Both the position numbers and the translations under genes were made by a program. The notes under the pieces were generated by a model. It was not told the origin of the DNA and made no database searches. It worked only from the letters and a program-made list of their open reading frames with translations. Of a DNA stretch of 64,000 bases, positions 8,518-17,538 are shown one piece after another. The first letter of the stretch is position 1. Every line of letters begins with the position of its first letter. Source of the DNA: Chitinophaga sp. S165 (GTDB taxonomy: Bacteria > Bacteroidota > Bacteroidia > Chitinophagales > Chitinophagaceae); the NCBI RefSeq assembly GCF_003182155.1, contig NZ_QGTG01000002.1:620001-684000 (forward strand), read 5' to 3'.

Positions 8518-10257
8518 ATGGCTTTTCAGATCAAACAGAAGGGACCTGTATATGACATTTGCATTGTTGGTTCGGGTGCCGGAGGCGGTATGGCTGCTAA
8601 AATTCTTTCTGAAGCCGGTCTTAAAATAGCCCTTTTGGAAGCAGGGCCAAAATATGATCCGGCAGATCCTCAACAAATTACTCAATTAAAATGGCCCGAC
8701 GCTTCACCACGCAGGGGCGCATCTACAACCCGTCCATTTGGTGATTTCGATGCTGCCTATGGCGGCTGGGAAATTGAAGGGGAACCTTATACAGCGAATG
8801 CAGGTACTAAATTCGACTGGTTCCGTTCCCGTATGGTAGGCGGAAGGACCAATCACTGGGGACGTATCTCCCTGCGGTTCGGTCCACGGGATTTCAAGCA
8901 CAAAAGCTATGATGGTCATGGAGACGACTGGCCACTGAGCTACGAAGATGTGGCGCCTTACTATGACCGTGTCGATAAAATGATCGGTGTATTTGGTACC
9001 AAAGAGGGTATTCCCAATGAACCGGACGGCTATTTCCTGCCACCTCCCAAACCGAGGTTGCATGAACTGATGCTGCAAAAGGCGGGAGCAAAACTGAACA
9101 TACCGGTTATTACAGCCCGTATGTCCATGCTGACCCGCCCGGTGAATAAAGAGCGTGGCGCTTGTTTCTTCTGCGGACAGTGTAACCGCGGCTGCCAGGT
9201 ATATGCAGACTTCTCCTCTTCTTCCGTGCTGGTAAAACCTGCGATGAAGAGCGGGCATGTAGATCTGTATGATAATGCGATGGCCCGTGAAGTGCTGACC
9301 AATAACGAAGGCAAAGCTACCGGAGTTGCTTACGTCGATAAAACTGATCTGCAGGAATACGTGGTACAGGCAAAGGTGGTAATACTTGCAGCAAGCGCCT
9401 GCGAGTCCGCCCGTTTGCTACTGAACTCAAAATCGGCACAGCATCCTAACGGATTGGCCAATTCCAGTGGTGTGGTAGGTAAATACCTTCATGACTCCAC
9501 CGGTTCTTCCCGTGCGGCTTTCCTCCCACACCTGATGGACCATAAACGTTACAATGAAGACGGCGTTGGTGGTATGCACGTATATGTGCCCTGGTGGGAA
9601 GATAATAAGAAACTTGACTTCGCCCGTGGCTATCATATTGAATTTGGCGGCGGTATGCGCATGCCTTCCTATGGCGGATTCACCGGCGTTGAACGCTTCA
9701 ACGGAAAATATCCCGGCAAAGATGGTAAGCTTAAACCGGCAGGTGGCTATGGTGCTTCGCTGAAAGACGACTACCGTCGTTTCTATGGCGCCACCGTTGG
9801 CTTTGCAGGCAGAGGAGAATGTATAGCGCGCGAAGACAATTACTGCGAGATAGATCCGAAAGTGGTAGATAAATGGGGTATTCCCGTGCTGCGTTTCAAT
9901 TATACCTGGAGCGATCATGAGATCAAACAGGCCAAACATATGCAGGATACTTTCGAGCAGCTGATCCATGAAATGGGAGGCACACCGCTCGGTACCAAAC
10001 CAGGTGCAGAAACAATGTACGGTCTGGAAACACCCGGCAGGATCATTCACGAAGTAGGTACCACCCGTATGGGCGATGATCCTAAACGTTCAGTGCTGAA
10101 TAAATACAACCAGGCGCATGATGTAAAGAACCTGTTCGTTGTAGATGGAGGTCCGTTTGTGTCACAGGCAGATAAGAACCCTACCTGGACAATCCTGGCC
10201 TTATCTATGCGTGCATCAGAATACATCATGGGAGAACTGAAGAAACAAAACATTTAA
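8518..10257 (+). CDS. GMC-family FAD sugar dehydrogenase, large catalytic subunit
   Basis: A 579-residue flavoprotein. The FAD-binding Rossmann motif GSGAGGG is at about residues 18-24, followed by RSRMVGGRTNHWG; the C-terminal GMC domain has GTTRMGDD and VVDGGPFVSQADKNPTWTI. Four cysteines at 216, 219, 222 and 226 (C-x2-C-x2-C-x3-C) could hold a small Fe-S cluster. There is no signal peptide. The next gene encodes a subunit-3 protein with a Tat-like signal, so the pair is probably exported together, as in gluconate 2-dehydrogenase and glucoside 3-dehydrogenase complexes. The likely reaction is periplasmic oxidation of a sugar or sugar acid, with electrons passed to a cytochrome. No cytochrome c gene is adjacent. 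Confidence 0.82.
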   Translation: MAFQIKQKGPVYDICIVGSGAGGGMAAKILSEAGLKIALLEAGPKYDPADPQQITQLKWPDASPRRGASTTRPFGDFDAAYGGWEIEGEPYTANAGTKFDWFRSRMVGGRTNHWGRISLRFGPRDFKHKSYDGHGDDWPLSYEDVAPYYDRVDKMIGVFGTKEGIPNEPDGYFLPPPKPRLHELMLQKAGAKLNIPVITARMSMLTRPVNKERGACFFCGQCNRGCQVYADFSSSSVLVKPAMKSGHVDLYDNAMAREVLTNNEGKATGVAYVDKTDLQEYVVQAKVVILAASACESARLLLNSKSAQHPNGLANSSGVVGKYLHDSTGSSRAAFLPHLMDHKRYNEDGVGGMHVYVPWWEDNKKLDFARGYHIEFGGGMRMPSYGGFTGVERFNGKYPGKDGKLKPAGGYGASLKDDYRRFYGATVGFAGRGECIAREDNYCEIDPKVVDKWGIPVLRFNYTWSDHEIKQAKHMQDTFEQLIHEMGGTPLGTKPGAETMYGLETPGRIIHEVGTTRMGDDPKRSVLNKYNQAHDVKNLFVVDGGPFVSQADKNPTWTILALSMRASEYIMGELKKQNI

Positions 10258-10278
10258 CACGACTTAACTCATCAAGAT

Positions 10279-10965
10279 ATGGACAGAAGGGAATCACTCA
10301 AAGCGCTGACCATCGGCTCCCTCTCAGTAGGCGCCATTCTAACCGGCTGCGACGATAAAAAGCCGGCAGGAAAGGAAAAAGATGCGGTAGGAAAATTGCC
10401 CTCTTACGGCCGTACCGAGCCTGAAGCTGCCAGAGATGCTGCCCTGATGGCAGAAACATTCTTTACTGCCGCAGAGATGAAAACGATCACGGTACTTTCC
10501 GACATCATTATTCCGGCAGATGATCGTTCCGGAAGCGCCTCTGAGGCCAAAGTGCCTGAGTTCATTGAATTCATGGCCAAAGACCAGCCACAGTTCAAGC
10601 TACCGCTGAGAGGCGGTCTGAAATGGCTGGATGTGCAATGCGCCAAACGTTATAACAACGCCTTTACGGATTGTACCAAACAGCAACAACTGGAGCTGAT
10701 AGACCAGATCGCCTATCCGGAACAGGTAAAGCCTGATATGGTACAGGGAGCGGCCTTCTTCAGCCTGATGCGCGACCTGACGGCCAATGGGTTCTTCACT
10801 AGTCAGGCAGGCATTAAAGACCTTGATTATAAGGGTAATACACCAAATGAGTGGGACGGCGTTCCTGCGGATGTGTTAAAGCACTACGGGCTCGCCTATG
10901 ATGAAAAACTGCTGCCGCTCTATCTGAAGATGGAGGACAGGAGTAAGATCATGACATGGGATTAA
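10279..10965 (+). CDS. Gluconate 2-dehydrogenase subunit 3-like protein (Tat lipoprotein)
   Basis: A 228-residue small subunit. The N-terminus DRRESLK followed by a hydrophobic stretch looks like a twin-arginine signal, ending in a lipobox Cys at residue 24 (LTGC). The remainder, including FTAAEMKTITVLSDIIIPADDRSGSASEAKVPEFIEF, is diagnostic of the gluconate 2-dehydrogenase subunit 3 family. The family carries the cytoplasmically folded FAD subunit through the Tat system and stays in the complex. It lies 21 nt after the GMC gene, so is co-transcribed. Confidence 0.88.
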   Translation: MDRRESLKALTIGSLSVGAILTGCDDKKPAGKEKDAVGKLPSYGRTEPEAARDAALMAETFFTAAEMKTITVLSDIIIPADDRSGSASEAKVPEFIEFMAKDQPQFKLPLRGGLKWLDVQCAKRYNNAFTDCTKQQQLELIDQIAYPEQVKPDMVQGAAFFSLMRDLTANGFFTSQAGIKDLDYKGNTPNEWDGVPADVLKHYGLAYDEKLLPLYLKMEDRSKIMTWD

Positions 10966-11036
10966 TTCCCGCACATAATTTATTAATAATATTTTCTCTC
11001 ATTTTCTTTTATATTGATCGGTAAATTTTGTTACAT

Positions 11037-12485
11037 ATGGTCCAGGAAAAAAATAATCAGGGAAGTCATGAATCCCGTAGATCATTCTTAAAGAACGGCG
11101 CCCTGGCGGCAGCCGGCTTTATGATAGTTCCACGTCACGTATTAGGAGGTAAAGGTTTTATCGCTCCAAGCGATCGTTTACGTGTAGCCGGTATCGGTGT
11201 AGGTGGTAAAGGTGAAAGCGATCTGTCTGAGATCGCAAAAGGCCCGGCAGACATTACATACCTGTGTGATGTTGATACCCGCAGAGCGGCTAACTCCGTT
11301 GCCCGTTTTCCCAAAGCGAAATTCTACAAGGACTTCCGGGAAATGCTGGATAAAGAGCATAAAAATATAGATGCAGTTACCGTTTCCACTCCAGACCACC
11401 AGCACGCAGTAGCCGCAATGGCAGCCATGCAACTGGGCAAACACGTGTACGTTCAGAAACCGCTCACCCACGATATCTTCGAGGCGCGTGCATTGACCGC
11501 TGCCGCCAAGAAACATAAAGTAGTGACCCAGATGGGTAATCAGGGTGCTTCCGGCGATGGCGTACGCAAGATGATGGAATGGTACAATGCTGGCCTGGTA
11601 GGTGATGTTCACACTGTATACTGCTGGACAGACCGTCCGGTATGGCCACAGGGTATTCCATGGTCTTCCATGAAAGCGGAAGTGCCTAAAGAACTCGATT
11701 GGGACCTCTGGTTAGGTACTGCTCCTTACAAAGATTACATCGACAAACTGGTTCCCTTCAACTGGCGTGGCTGGTGGGATTATGGTACCGGTGCATTGGG
11801 CGACATGGGCTGCCATATCATAGAGCCTCCGTTCCGTATACTTGGCCTGGGTTATCCTAAGTCAGTAGAGTGTAGCGTTGGTAGCGTGTATGTGGATGAG
11901 TTCAAACGCGGATATTTCCCCGAGAGCTGTCCTCCGTCTTCTCACGTGATCCTGAAATTTGATGGCAAGAACGGTAAAGAGATCACCCTTCACTGGATGG
12001 ACGGCGGTATCCAGCCTGAACGTCCGGAAGAACTGGGCCCTAACGAAGTAATGGGCGATGGCGGTAACGGTGCTATCCTTATCGGAGATAAAGGTAAAAT
12101 GATGTGTGGCACTTATGGTAGAGATCCTCAGTTGTTGCCTACCAGCAAGACCAAAACTGACACTACTAAACAAACCATCGAACGTGTACCGGAAGGGCAC
12201 TACGTTCAGTGGGTAAATGCAGCTATTGCCGGTTACAATAGCCCGAAGAACAAGATCATCAGCTCTCCGTTCTCTATTGCTGGTCCGCTTACAGAAACAC
12301 TGTTAATGGCGAACCTGGCGATCAGAAGCTTCGACATCAAGAAAGAGAAGGATGGAAAAACCAGCTACCCGGGCCGTTACATCAAACTGCTGTGGGATAG
12401 TAAAGAGATGAAGATCACCAACTTCGACGATGCTAACCAGTTTGTAAAGAGAACTTACCGTCAGGGTTGGAGCCTGGGTGTATAG
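11037..12485 (+). CDS. Gfo/Idh/MocA-family oxidoreductase, Tat signal
   Basis: A 482-residue NAD(P)-dependent sugar oxidoreductase-type protein. I place the start at ATG 11037; an in-frame TTG three codons upstream is less likely. The signal SRRSFLKNGALAAAGF is a good Tat motif, so the protein is probably periplasmic. The Rossmann motif is GIGVGGKGESD. The usual EKP motif is QKP (YVQKPLTHD), as in a clade common in Bacteroidota and Planctomycetes. The C-terminal alpha/beta domain contains the GDMGCH segment. Exported family members are thought to use tightly bound NAD(P) and to act on 3-keto sugars or glycosides. It is 71 nt after the small-subunit gene and ends at a strong terminator, so it is probably the last gene of that operon. 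Confidence 0.86.
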   Translation: MVQEKNNQGSHESRRSFLKNGALAAAGFMIVPRHVLGGKGFIAPSDRLRVAGIGVGGKGESDLSEIAKGPADITYLCDVDTRRAANSVARFPKAKFYKDFREMLDKEHKNIDAVTVSTPDHQHAVAAMAAMQLGKHVYVQKPLTHDIFEARALTAAAKKHKVVTQMGNQGASGDGVRKMMEWYNAGLVGDVHTVYCWTDRPVWPQGIPWSSMKAEVPKELDWDLWLGTAPYKDYIDKLVPFNWRGWWDYGTGALGDMGCHIIEPPFRILGLGYPKSVECSVGSVYVDEFKRGYFPESCPPSSHVILKFDGKNGKEITLHWMDGGIQPERPEELGPNEVMGDGGNGAILIGDKGKMMCGTYGRDPQLLPTSKTKTDTTKQTIERVPEGHYVQWVNAAIAGYNSPKNKIISSPFSIAGPLTETLLMANLAIRSFDIKKEKDGKTSYPGRYIKLLWDSKEMKITNFDDANQFVKRTYRQGWSLGV

Positions 12486-12508
12486 TCTTTTACAACCAAA
12501 TAATAATC

Positions 12509-12540
12509 AAAGGGAAAGGCAGTACTGCCTTTCCCTTTTT
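12509..12540 (+). terminator. Rho-independent terminator after the GMC/Gfo operon
   Basis: A perfect 30-nt palindrome (12509-12523 with 12524-12538) runs into T5. With a minimal tetraloop it still leaves a 13-bp stem. It lies 23 nt after the Gfo/Idh/MocA stop. Confidence 0.85.
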
Positions 12541-12605
12541 CTTTGGAAACCAGTCATTTAAGTGCTATATTTAGTATATGGGCAATAATCCCAGTCCATG
12601 TACGT

Positions 12606-13979
12606 ATGCATTTGTTAAGATTGTCCCCAATATTGCCAGCTTTACTGTTGTTACTGACAATAAGCGCCTGTAGAAAAGAACATTCTCAGGAGGGCGCACC
12701 TCCTGACCCGGAGCCACCGCCTACAGTAATAGTACAAACCAGTGTAGAAGGCAGGGTGCTTAATGAGCAGTTACAACCGGTACAAAACGCAACAGTAAGC
12801 GGCGGAGGGGAAAGCACAACAACAGACGTGAACGGTCACTTTCTGCTGGAAAATGTCGACCTGCCGGATAATGCGGCAGTAATAAGTGTGGAAAAGAACG
12901 GCTACTTCAAAGGTTACCGGACGCTCATGGTACGGAAAGATCAGACACAGTATATCCAGGTAGAACTACTGCTCGAGAACCAGGCCGATATCAATGCTGC
13001 TACTGGCGATATAATAGCATTTCTACAAGGTACGCTCACCTTTCCGGCTAATGCTGTTCTCTCCGGAGATAATCAGCCTTACAACGGCCAGGTAACAGTA
13101 CGGTCCATCTATATAGATCCCGAAGGCGGTACCTTTGCCGACCAGATGCCCGGGGACCTCCGCGGCATTGGCACGAACCAGAAAGAAACAGGGCTACGTG
13201 CATTCAGCATGATCCTTTTCACTATGGAAGATGGAGCGGGTGCAGCTGTTTTCCCAGATCCCAACAAGCCAGTTGCTGTCCGGATCATGATCCCTTCTGC
13301 ATTGTCGGCCAGCGCTCCCCAGGAGATTCCCTTATGGCACTTCGACGAGACGACAGGTTTCTGGAAAGAGGAAGGTGTGGCCACCCGTCAGGGTACTGAT
13401 TATGTAGGCAATGCCACCAAAACCGGATACTGGTTATGCGCTACGACCATCCCACAGATCACATTGACGGCCCAGGTCGTAGACCAGCGGGGATCCGGCG
13501 TATCGAATATGCGTGTTACCCTGCTCACTAAAAATAACTTCATACCCACCTATGGATTTACCAACAGGGACGGCATCTATTATGGCAAAGTACCTTCCGG
13601 CAACCAGCTGATCATGGTCATTACAAGCAACTGTTCAACCGTGCTCCATCAGCAGGAAATCGGCCCTTTCAATGCAGCTACAGAGATCGACAATATAAGC
13701 GTCCCGCTTCCCCAGAATATCACGCTCGTAATTAACGGCAAGGCGAAAGACTGCGATAACTTCAACGTGGTAACGGGGAAGGTGATCGTTAATGTGGATA
13801 ACCGGAATTATTCAGCTAACATAACACTGGGCAATTTCTCCCTTACTGTTCTGCGTTGTAGCGATCAACCGGCCAATCTTACCTTCATCGCTACAGATGG
13901 CCGGATTAACCGGACATCTACTACAACAATGAATGTTACCAGCGGCACGATCACCCCTACACTGGACATCTGTAACTGA
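12606..13979 (+). CDS. Lipoprotein with carboxypeptidase-regulatory-like domain
   Basis: A 457-residue predicted surface or periplasmic lipoprotein. I start at ATG 12606, which gives a clean signal with lipidated Cys22 (ISAC); a TTG start 21 codons upstream is possible but poor. After a Pro-rich spacer, the segment VEGRVLNEQLQPVQNATVSGGG...TDVNGHFLLENV is a carboxypeptidase regulatory-like (transthyretin-fold) domain. A second such repeat appears near VVDQRGSGVSNMRVTLLTKN...TNRDGIYYGKV. The middle resembles a ZU5-like or DUF-type beta domain. No enzymatic motif is seen; a carbohydrate- or envelope-associated role is a guess from the family. Confidence 0.65.
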   Translation: MHLLRLSPILPALLLLLTISACRKEHSQEGAPPDPEPPPTVIVQTSVEGRVLNEQLQPVQNATVSGGGESTTTDVNGHFLLENVDLPDNAAVISVEKNGYFKGYRTLMVRKDQTQYIQVELLLENQADINAATGDIIAFLQGTLTFPANAVLSGDNQPYNGQVTVRSIYIDPEGGTFADQMPGDLRGIGTNQKETGLRAFSMILFTMEDGAGAAVFPDPNKPVAVRIMIPSALSASAPQEIPLWHFDETTGFWKEEGVATRQGTDYVGNATKTGYWLCATTIPQITLTAQVVDQRGSGVSNMRVTLLTKNNFIPTYGFTNRDGIYYGKVPSGNQLIMVITSNCSTVLHQQEIGPFNAATEIDNISVPLPQNITLVINGKAKDCDNFNVVTGKVIVNVDNRNYSANITLGNFSLTVLRCSDQPANLTFIATDGRINRTSTTTMNVTSGTITPTLDICN

Positions 13980-14002
13980 CATTAATCTGGCAGTCAATAA
14001 TT

Positions 14003-14010
14003 TATCTTTG
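14003..14010 (+). promoter_or_regulatory. Bacteroidota -7 box (TATCTTTG)
   Basis: TATCTTTG matches TAnnTTTG in the gap between two plus-strand lipoprotein genes and would give an untranslated leader of about 75 nt. No convincing -33 element is seen. Confidence 0.4.
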
Positions 14011-14091
14011 TAACTCCCGTAACTTTTTTTACTACATTTACGGACTTACGATCCTATGCCCCTATACCACTATTAACTATTTCATCCGTAT

Positions 14092-14736
14092 ATGCTGTAT
14101 AGGTTACTATTTTTTACTGGAACTCTGACCATATTGTCTATGTATGCCTGCAAGAAAGAAAAGAGTATAGAAGGGCTTGTGACAGAAACTCATTGTGGCT
14201 ATTCTCCTTATTCCGACGGATCTTTCTTTAACTATCTGTATACTAACAGCAATGGCGACAGATCAGAATATAGCGTTATGGTAGATGGAGACACAACTAT
14301 TAACGGACAACAGTATTCAGTTCTCTACGATGGTAGCGCGAACCAGTTTATCCGTTGTAATAACGGCAGTTATTTCCTGTATGAGCAGGAGCTGACTTTA
14401 CCTGGTTATCAGCTGGAACCCGGCGACCGGTTATTTCTACGCGACAACTATACCACCGGGGCAAGCTGGGAAGATACTGTGTCTGTTACCATTTCAGGAG
14501 TAGCACAAAAGGGATTATTACAGTATCATATACTGCAGCAACAAGCTGTTCATACCGTAATGGGTAAGGAATATAAAAATGTTATTGTTATACGGCAGGA
14601 TGCCGCCATTTTAGCCGGAGAGACCGTATTTCCCGCCGGAACTATTGCAACCTACTATTATGCTTTGGGAGTAGGACATATAGAAACCGATTCTCCTACT
14701 GACACTATCCGTTTGCTGAACTATGCGATCCGTTAA
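14092..14736 (+). CDS. Hypothetical lipoprotein
   Basis: A 214-residue protein with a lipoprotein signal: hydrophobic residues 4-19, then Cys20 in YACKKEK, a spacing frequent in Bacteroidota lipoproteins. The mature part is rich in Tyr, Gly, Ser and Thr and predicted mostly beta. I do not recognise a family. Its last 4 nt overlap the stop codon of the convergent carboxypeptidase gene. It follows another lipoprotein gene on the same strand, but a promoter-like box between them suggests separate transcription. Confidence 0.7.
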   Translation: MLYRLLFFTGTLTILSMYACKKEKSIEGLVTETHCGYSPYSDGSFFNYLYTNSNGDRSEYSVMVDGDTTINGQQYSVLYDGSANQFIRCNNGSYFLYEQELTLPGYQLEPGDRLFLRDNYTTGASWEDTVSVTISGVAQKGLLQYHILQQQAVHTVMGKEYKNVIVIRQDAAILAGETVFPAGTIATYYYALGVGHIETDSPTDTIRLLNYAIR

Positions 14737-16061
14737 TATTTTTCCCATACCTGGGTCAGGAAACGCTCTACCGTTCTTCTTACGTTTGTTGCGCTGTTGT
14801 TATGGTTATTGACCAATACACTGAATACAAGCGTCTTATTCTTCTTCGTTACAAGATAGCCGCTCAATGCAACGCAGCCGGACAATGTACCCGTCTTGGC
14901 ATGTACAAACTGTTGCTTGTAATAATTCTTCAGCGTGCCTTTTCCACCTGTCGGGAACAGGGCATACAGTCTTTCTGAAGGATATGTTTTATACATATCG
15001 GAGAGCACACTTACAAAATTGCGGGGCGTGAACAGATTATATCTTGACAGGCCGGAGCCGTCTACCCATTTAGGGGTATCTGGCAAATTAGCCAGAAAGC
15101 TTTTTTCCATAAAGGCAATGGTACGCTCAGTACTGATCGTATCCCATAGCCGGGCCGCACACATCATCAGCGTCTGCTCAGCAAAGAAGTTATCACTACG
15201 GTGCATCATAGGCTGGAACAGGGAATCTGCGGGAATGCCTTTCAACAGCGTAAAGTTCCCCTGTGGCAAGGTAGCAGGATCTGACAGTACTGTAACTGTT
15301 TTATGCAGGGTGTCCTGCAAACGATAAGCAAGATCGGACGCATGGCCTGTAATAAAAGGGACTTCCGCTTCCTGTACACTTTTATCATTACCATTGTAGG
15401 TCAGTGAAAAGCGGTTGCTTCGCTCATCTCTTTCAGCAAGCAATTCTTCCAACATATCGTCCCTACGGTACGTGAAATGTGCAGTATCACTGAACATGCG
15501 GGGAGAGATCACTGTTGAATCGCCATGATGACGGATGCGGGCAACGTTGCCATACATGGGCCATTCATTCAGTTCGGGTTGATAATAATCAGCATAGTCG
15601 CTCCAGGCCCATCCTCGTCCGAAACGTTTATTTTCTGACACTGCCGGCACTATTGCAATACGCTTCGAAGTATTCTGCAGCAACTGCCATGCAGGTTGTG
15701 AAGTATAGTCAGGATGCAGGAACGCTGGATCTGCAGTACCTTTTACGTACAACACAGAATCTGTTTCCAGGTATCGCAGTGCGGGCAATGAATCTCCTAA
15801 CAGACGTAAGGCGGTATACAGCGTGAATATTTTGGTGTTAGATGCAGGTGTGAAATATCGATTGTCCTGATAGCTATACCAGTACTTGCCTGTGGCAGGT
15901 TCATAGATACAGATACCTGTATGGGCCTGACGTAAAGCTGGGCTTGTCAGCAATTCTTCTTCCGCCCATTTTTTGATCTGGCCATATTGTGCGAAGGTTG
16001 TCTGTGTAGTGAGGAACAGCAGACAAGCGGATAAAACAATCTTCAGTAGTCTCATATGCAT
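14733..16061 (-). CDS. dacB: D-alanyl-D-alanine carboxypeptidase/endopeptidase, PBP4 type
   Basis: A 442-residue class C penicillin-binding protein that trims or cleaves peptidoglycan cross-links in the periplasm. A signal peptide (RLLKIVLSACLLFLTTQTTFAQ) begins about two residues from the chosen start; MRLLK six nt further in is equally possible. Catalytic motifs are SNTK (SxxK) in TPASNTKIF, SRYN (SxN position) in DGSGLSRYN, and KTG in HAKTGTLSG. The region between SxxK and SxN is the long insertion typical of PBP4/DacB. It is the last of three minus-strand genes running from 18501, though it may have its own promoter. Confidence 0.88.
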   Translation of the reverse strand: MHMRLLKIVLSACLLFLTTQTTFAQYGQIKKWAEEELLTSPALRQAHTGICIYEPATGKYWYSYQDNRYFTPASNTKIFTLYTALRLLGDSLPALRYLETDSVLYVKGTADPAFLHPDYTSQPAWQLLQNTSKRIAIVPAVSENKRFGRGWAWSDYADYYQPELNEWPMYGNVARIRHHGDSTVISPRMFSDTAHFTYRRDDMLEELLAERDERSNRFSLTYNGNDKSVQEAEVPFITGHASDLAYRLQDTLHKTVTVLSDPATLPQGNFTLLKGIPADSLFQPMMHRSDNFFAEQTLMMCAARLWDTISTERTIAFMEKSFLANLPDTPKWVDGSGLSRYNLFTPRNFVSVLSDMYKTYPSERLYALFPTGGKGTLKNYYKQQFVHAKTGTLSGCVALSGYLVTKKNKTLVFSVLVNNHNNSATNVRRTVERFLTQVWEKY

Positions 16062-16134
16062 CCTATAAAGAGGAGGCCCCTGAACGGAGGCCTCCAATGT
16101 ATTTCTGATTATAATCATCTCAATATACTATGCA

Positions 16135-17472
16135 TTAGCTAAAGTATCTAGTGATACCAGGTTTTGCATAAGCATAGTTCCCTGTTGCATCCGGCACTAC
16201 CGGAGGGGCAGCGTCAAAGGCATAAGTTGCCGGCTGGAGGTTCAAGCCGGAGTTAAGCGCCTTATCAAATGCGATCGTTTGCCCGGAATAAGTAGCCAGT
16301 CGGCCGATAATGGCAGTCAGTGTTGTTTTAGCGCCTCTTTCTGCATCCCAGAACTTGTATTCACCTTTTGCAATGGCAGCAAACAGTTCATCGTGTTCCG
16401 CCTGATAAGGTTGGTTCTCGGTTTTCTTATCAAACTGGTAAAGCACCTTCCCCTTATGATCTTTGATCAGGCCTTTGTCCATCAGCATACGGCCTTTCGT
16501 ACCAACAATTTCTTCGTCTACCCTGCTGTCAGCATCTTTCCAGTGTCGGCACTGGGCGTTCATTACTACGCCGTTACCATAACGGTACTCTACGTAGTGA
16601 TGATCATATATTTCTCCGAACTCTTTGCCGGTACGCACGGAACGGCCACCCATACCAACTGCTGTTACCGGGTAATCGTTCATAAACCAGTTACCTACGT
16701 CGATGTTGTGAATATGTTGCTCTACGATATGATCGCCGCACAGCCAGTTGAAATAGTACCAGTTGCGCATCTGGTATTCCATTTCGGTATACTCAGGTTT
16801 GCGTGGTCTCACCCATAAAGCGCCCTGGTTCCACCATACCTGCATGGATGTTACGTCTCCGATAATACCGTCCTGGAAGCGTTTATACATCTCGCGGTAA
16901 GACGTCTGATAACGGCGTTGCAAACCAACTACGACGTTGAGCTTCTTCGACTTCGCTACTTCAGCGGCGTCCAGTACTCTTTTGATACCGGCAGGATCTG
17001 TCGCCACTGGTTTTTCCATGAAGATGTGTTTTCCTTGTTTTACCGCTTCCTCAAAATGGATAGGACGGAAACCCGGAGGAGTTGCAAGGATCACAACATC
17101 GGCCAGCGCAATCGCTTTCTGATAAGCGTCAAAGCCGACAAATTTATGTTCTTCCTTTACGTTCAGGCGGCCTGGCTTGTCGCCCATCTCGCCTTTGATA
17201 TCATTATAGCTATTGTTCAACCTGTCGGCAAAAGCATCCGCCATTGCAACCAGTTGTACATTCTGTTTTGTACTGAGCGCTTGTACAGCCGCGCCGGTAC
17301 CGCGGCCTCCGCAGCCGATCAGCGCAATTTTGATCACTTTGTCTGCGCCTGAAAAGAAATTTGCCTGAGAGAGCATAGGTGCCGCCAGTAATCCGCTGGC
17401 AAGAAGAGACGATTCTTTTACAAAGTCTCTGCGGGTTTTTCCGTGGAATTGATTTAGTTCTTCCTGTTGCAT
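16135..17472 (-). CDS. Gfo/Idh/MocA-family oxidoreductase, Tat signal
   Basis: A 445-residue protein. Its N-terminus TRRDFVKESSLLASGLLAAP is a twin-arginine signal, so it is probably exported already folded with NAD(P). The Rossmann motif is IGCGGRGTGAAV, and the catalytic-type EKP motif is present (FMEKPVATD). The C-terminal domain contains the histidine-rich CGDHIVEQHIHNIDVGNW. It differs from the other Gfo protein in the window (QKP there, EKP here). The likely substrate is a sugar or 3-keto-sugar. It sits 66 nt downstream of the SUMF1-type gene. Confidence 0.86.
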   Translation of the reverse strand: MQQEELNQFHGKTRRDFVKESSLLASGLLAAPMLSQANFFSGADKVIKIALIGCGGRGTGAAVQALSTKQNVQLVAMADAFADRLNNSYNDIKGEMGDKPGRLNVKEEHKFVGFDAYQKAIALADVVILATPPGFRPIHFEEAVKQGKHIFMEKPVATDPAGIKRVLDAAEVAKSKKLNVVVGLQRRYQTSYREMYKRFQDGIIGDVTSMQVWWNQGALWVRPRKPEYTEMEYQMRNWYYFNWLCGDHIVEQHIHNIDVGNWFMNDYPVTAVGMGGRSVRTGKEFGEIYDHHYVEYRYGNGVVMNAQCRHWKDADSRVDEEIVGTKGRMLMDKGLIKDHKGKVLYQFDKKTENQPYQAEHDELFAAIAKGEYKFWDAERGAKTTLTAIIGRLATYSGQTIAFDKALNSGLNLQPATYAFDAAPPVVPDATGNYAYAKPGITRYFS

Positions 17473-17538
17473 GATAGAAGTTTTTTTATGTGTTAATGTG
17501 GGGGGATGCTTAACCTGTAATCTGTTTACGCCCCGCTG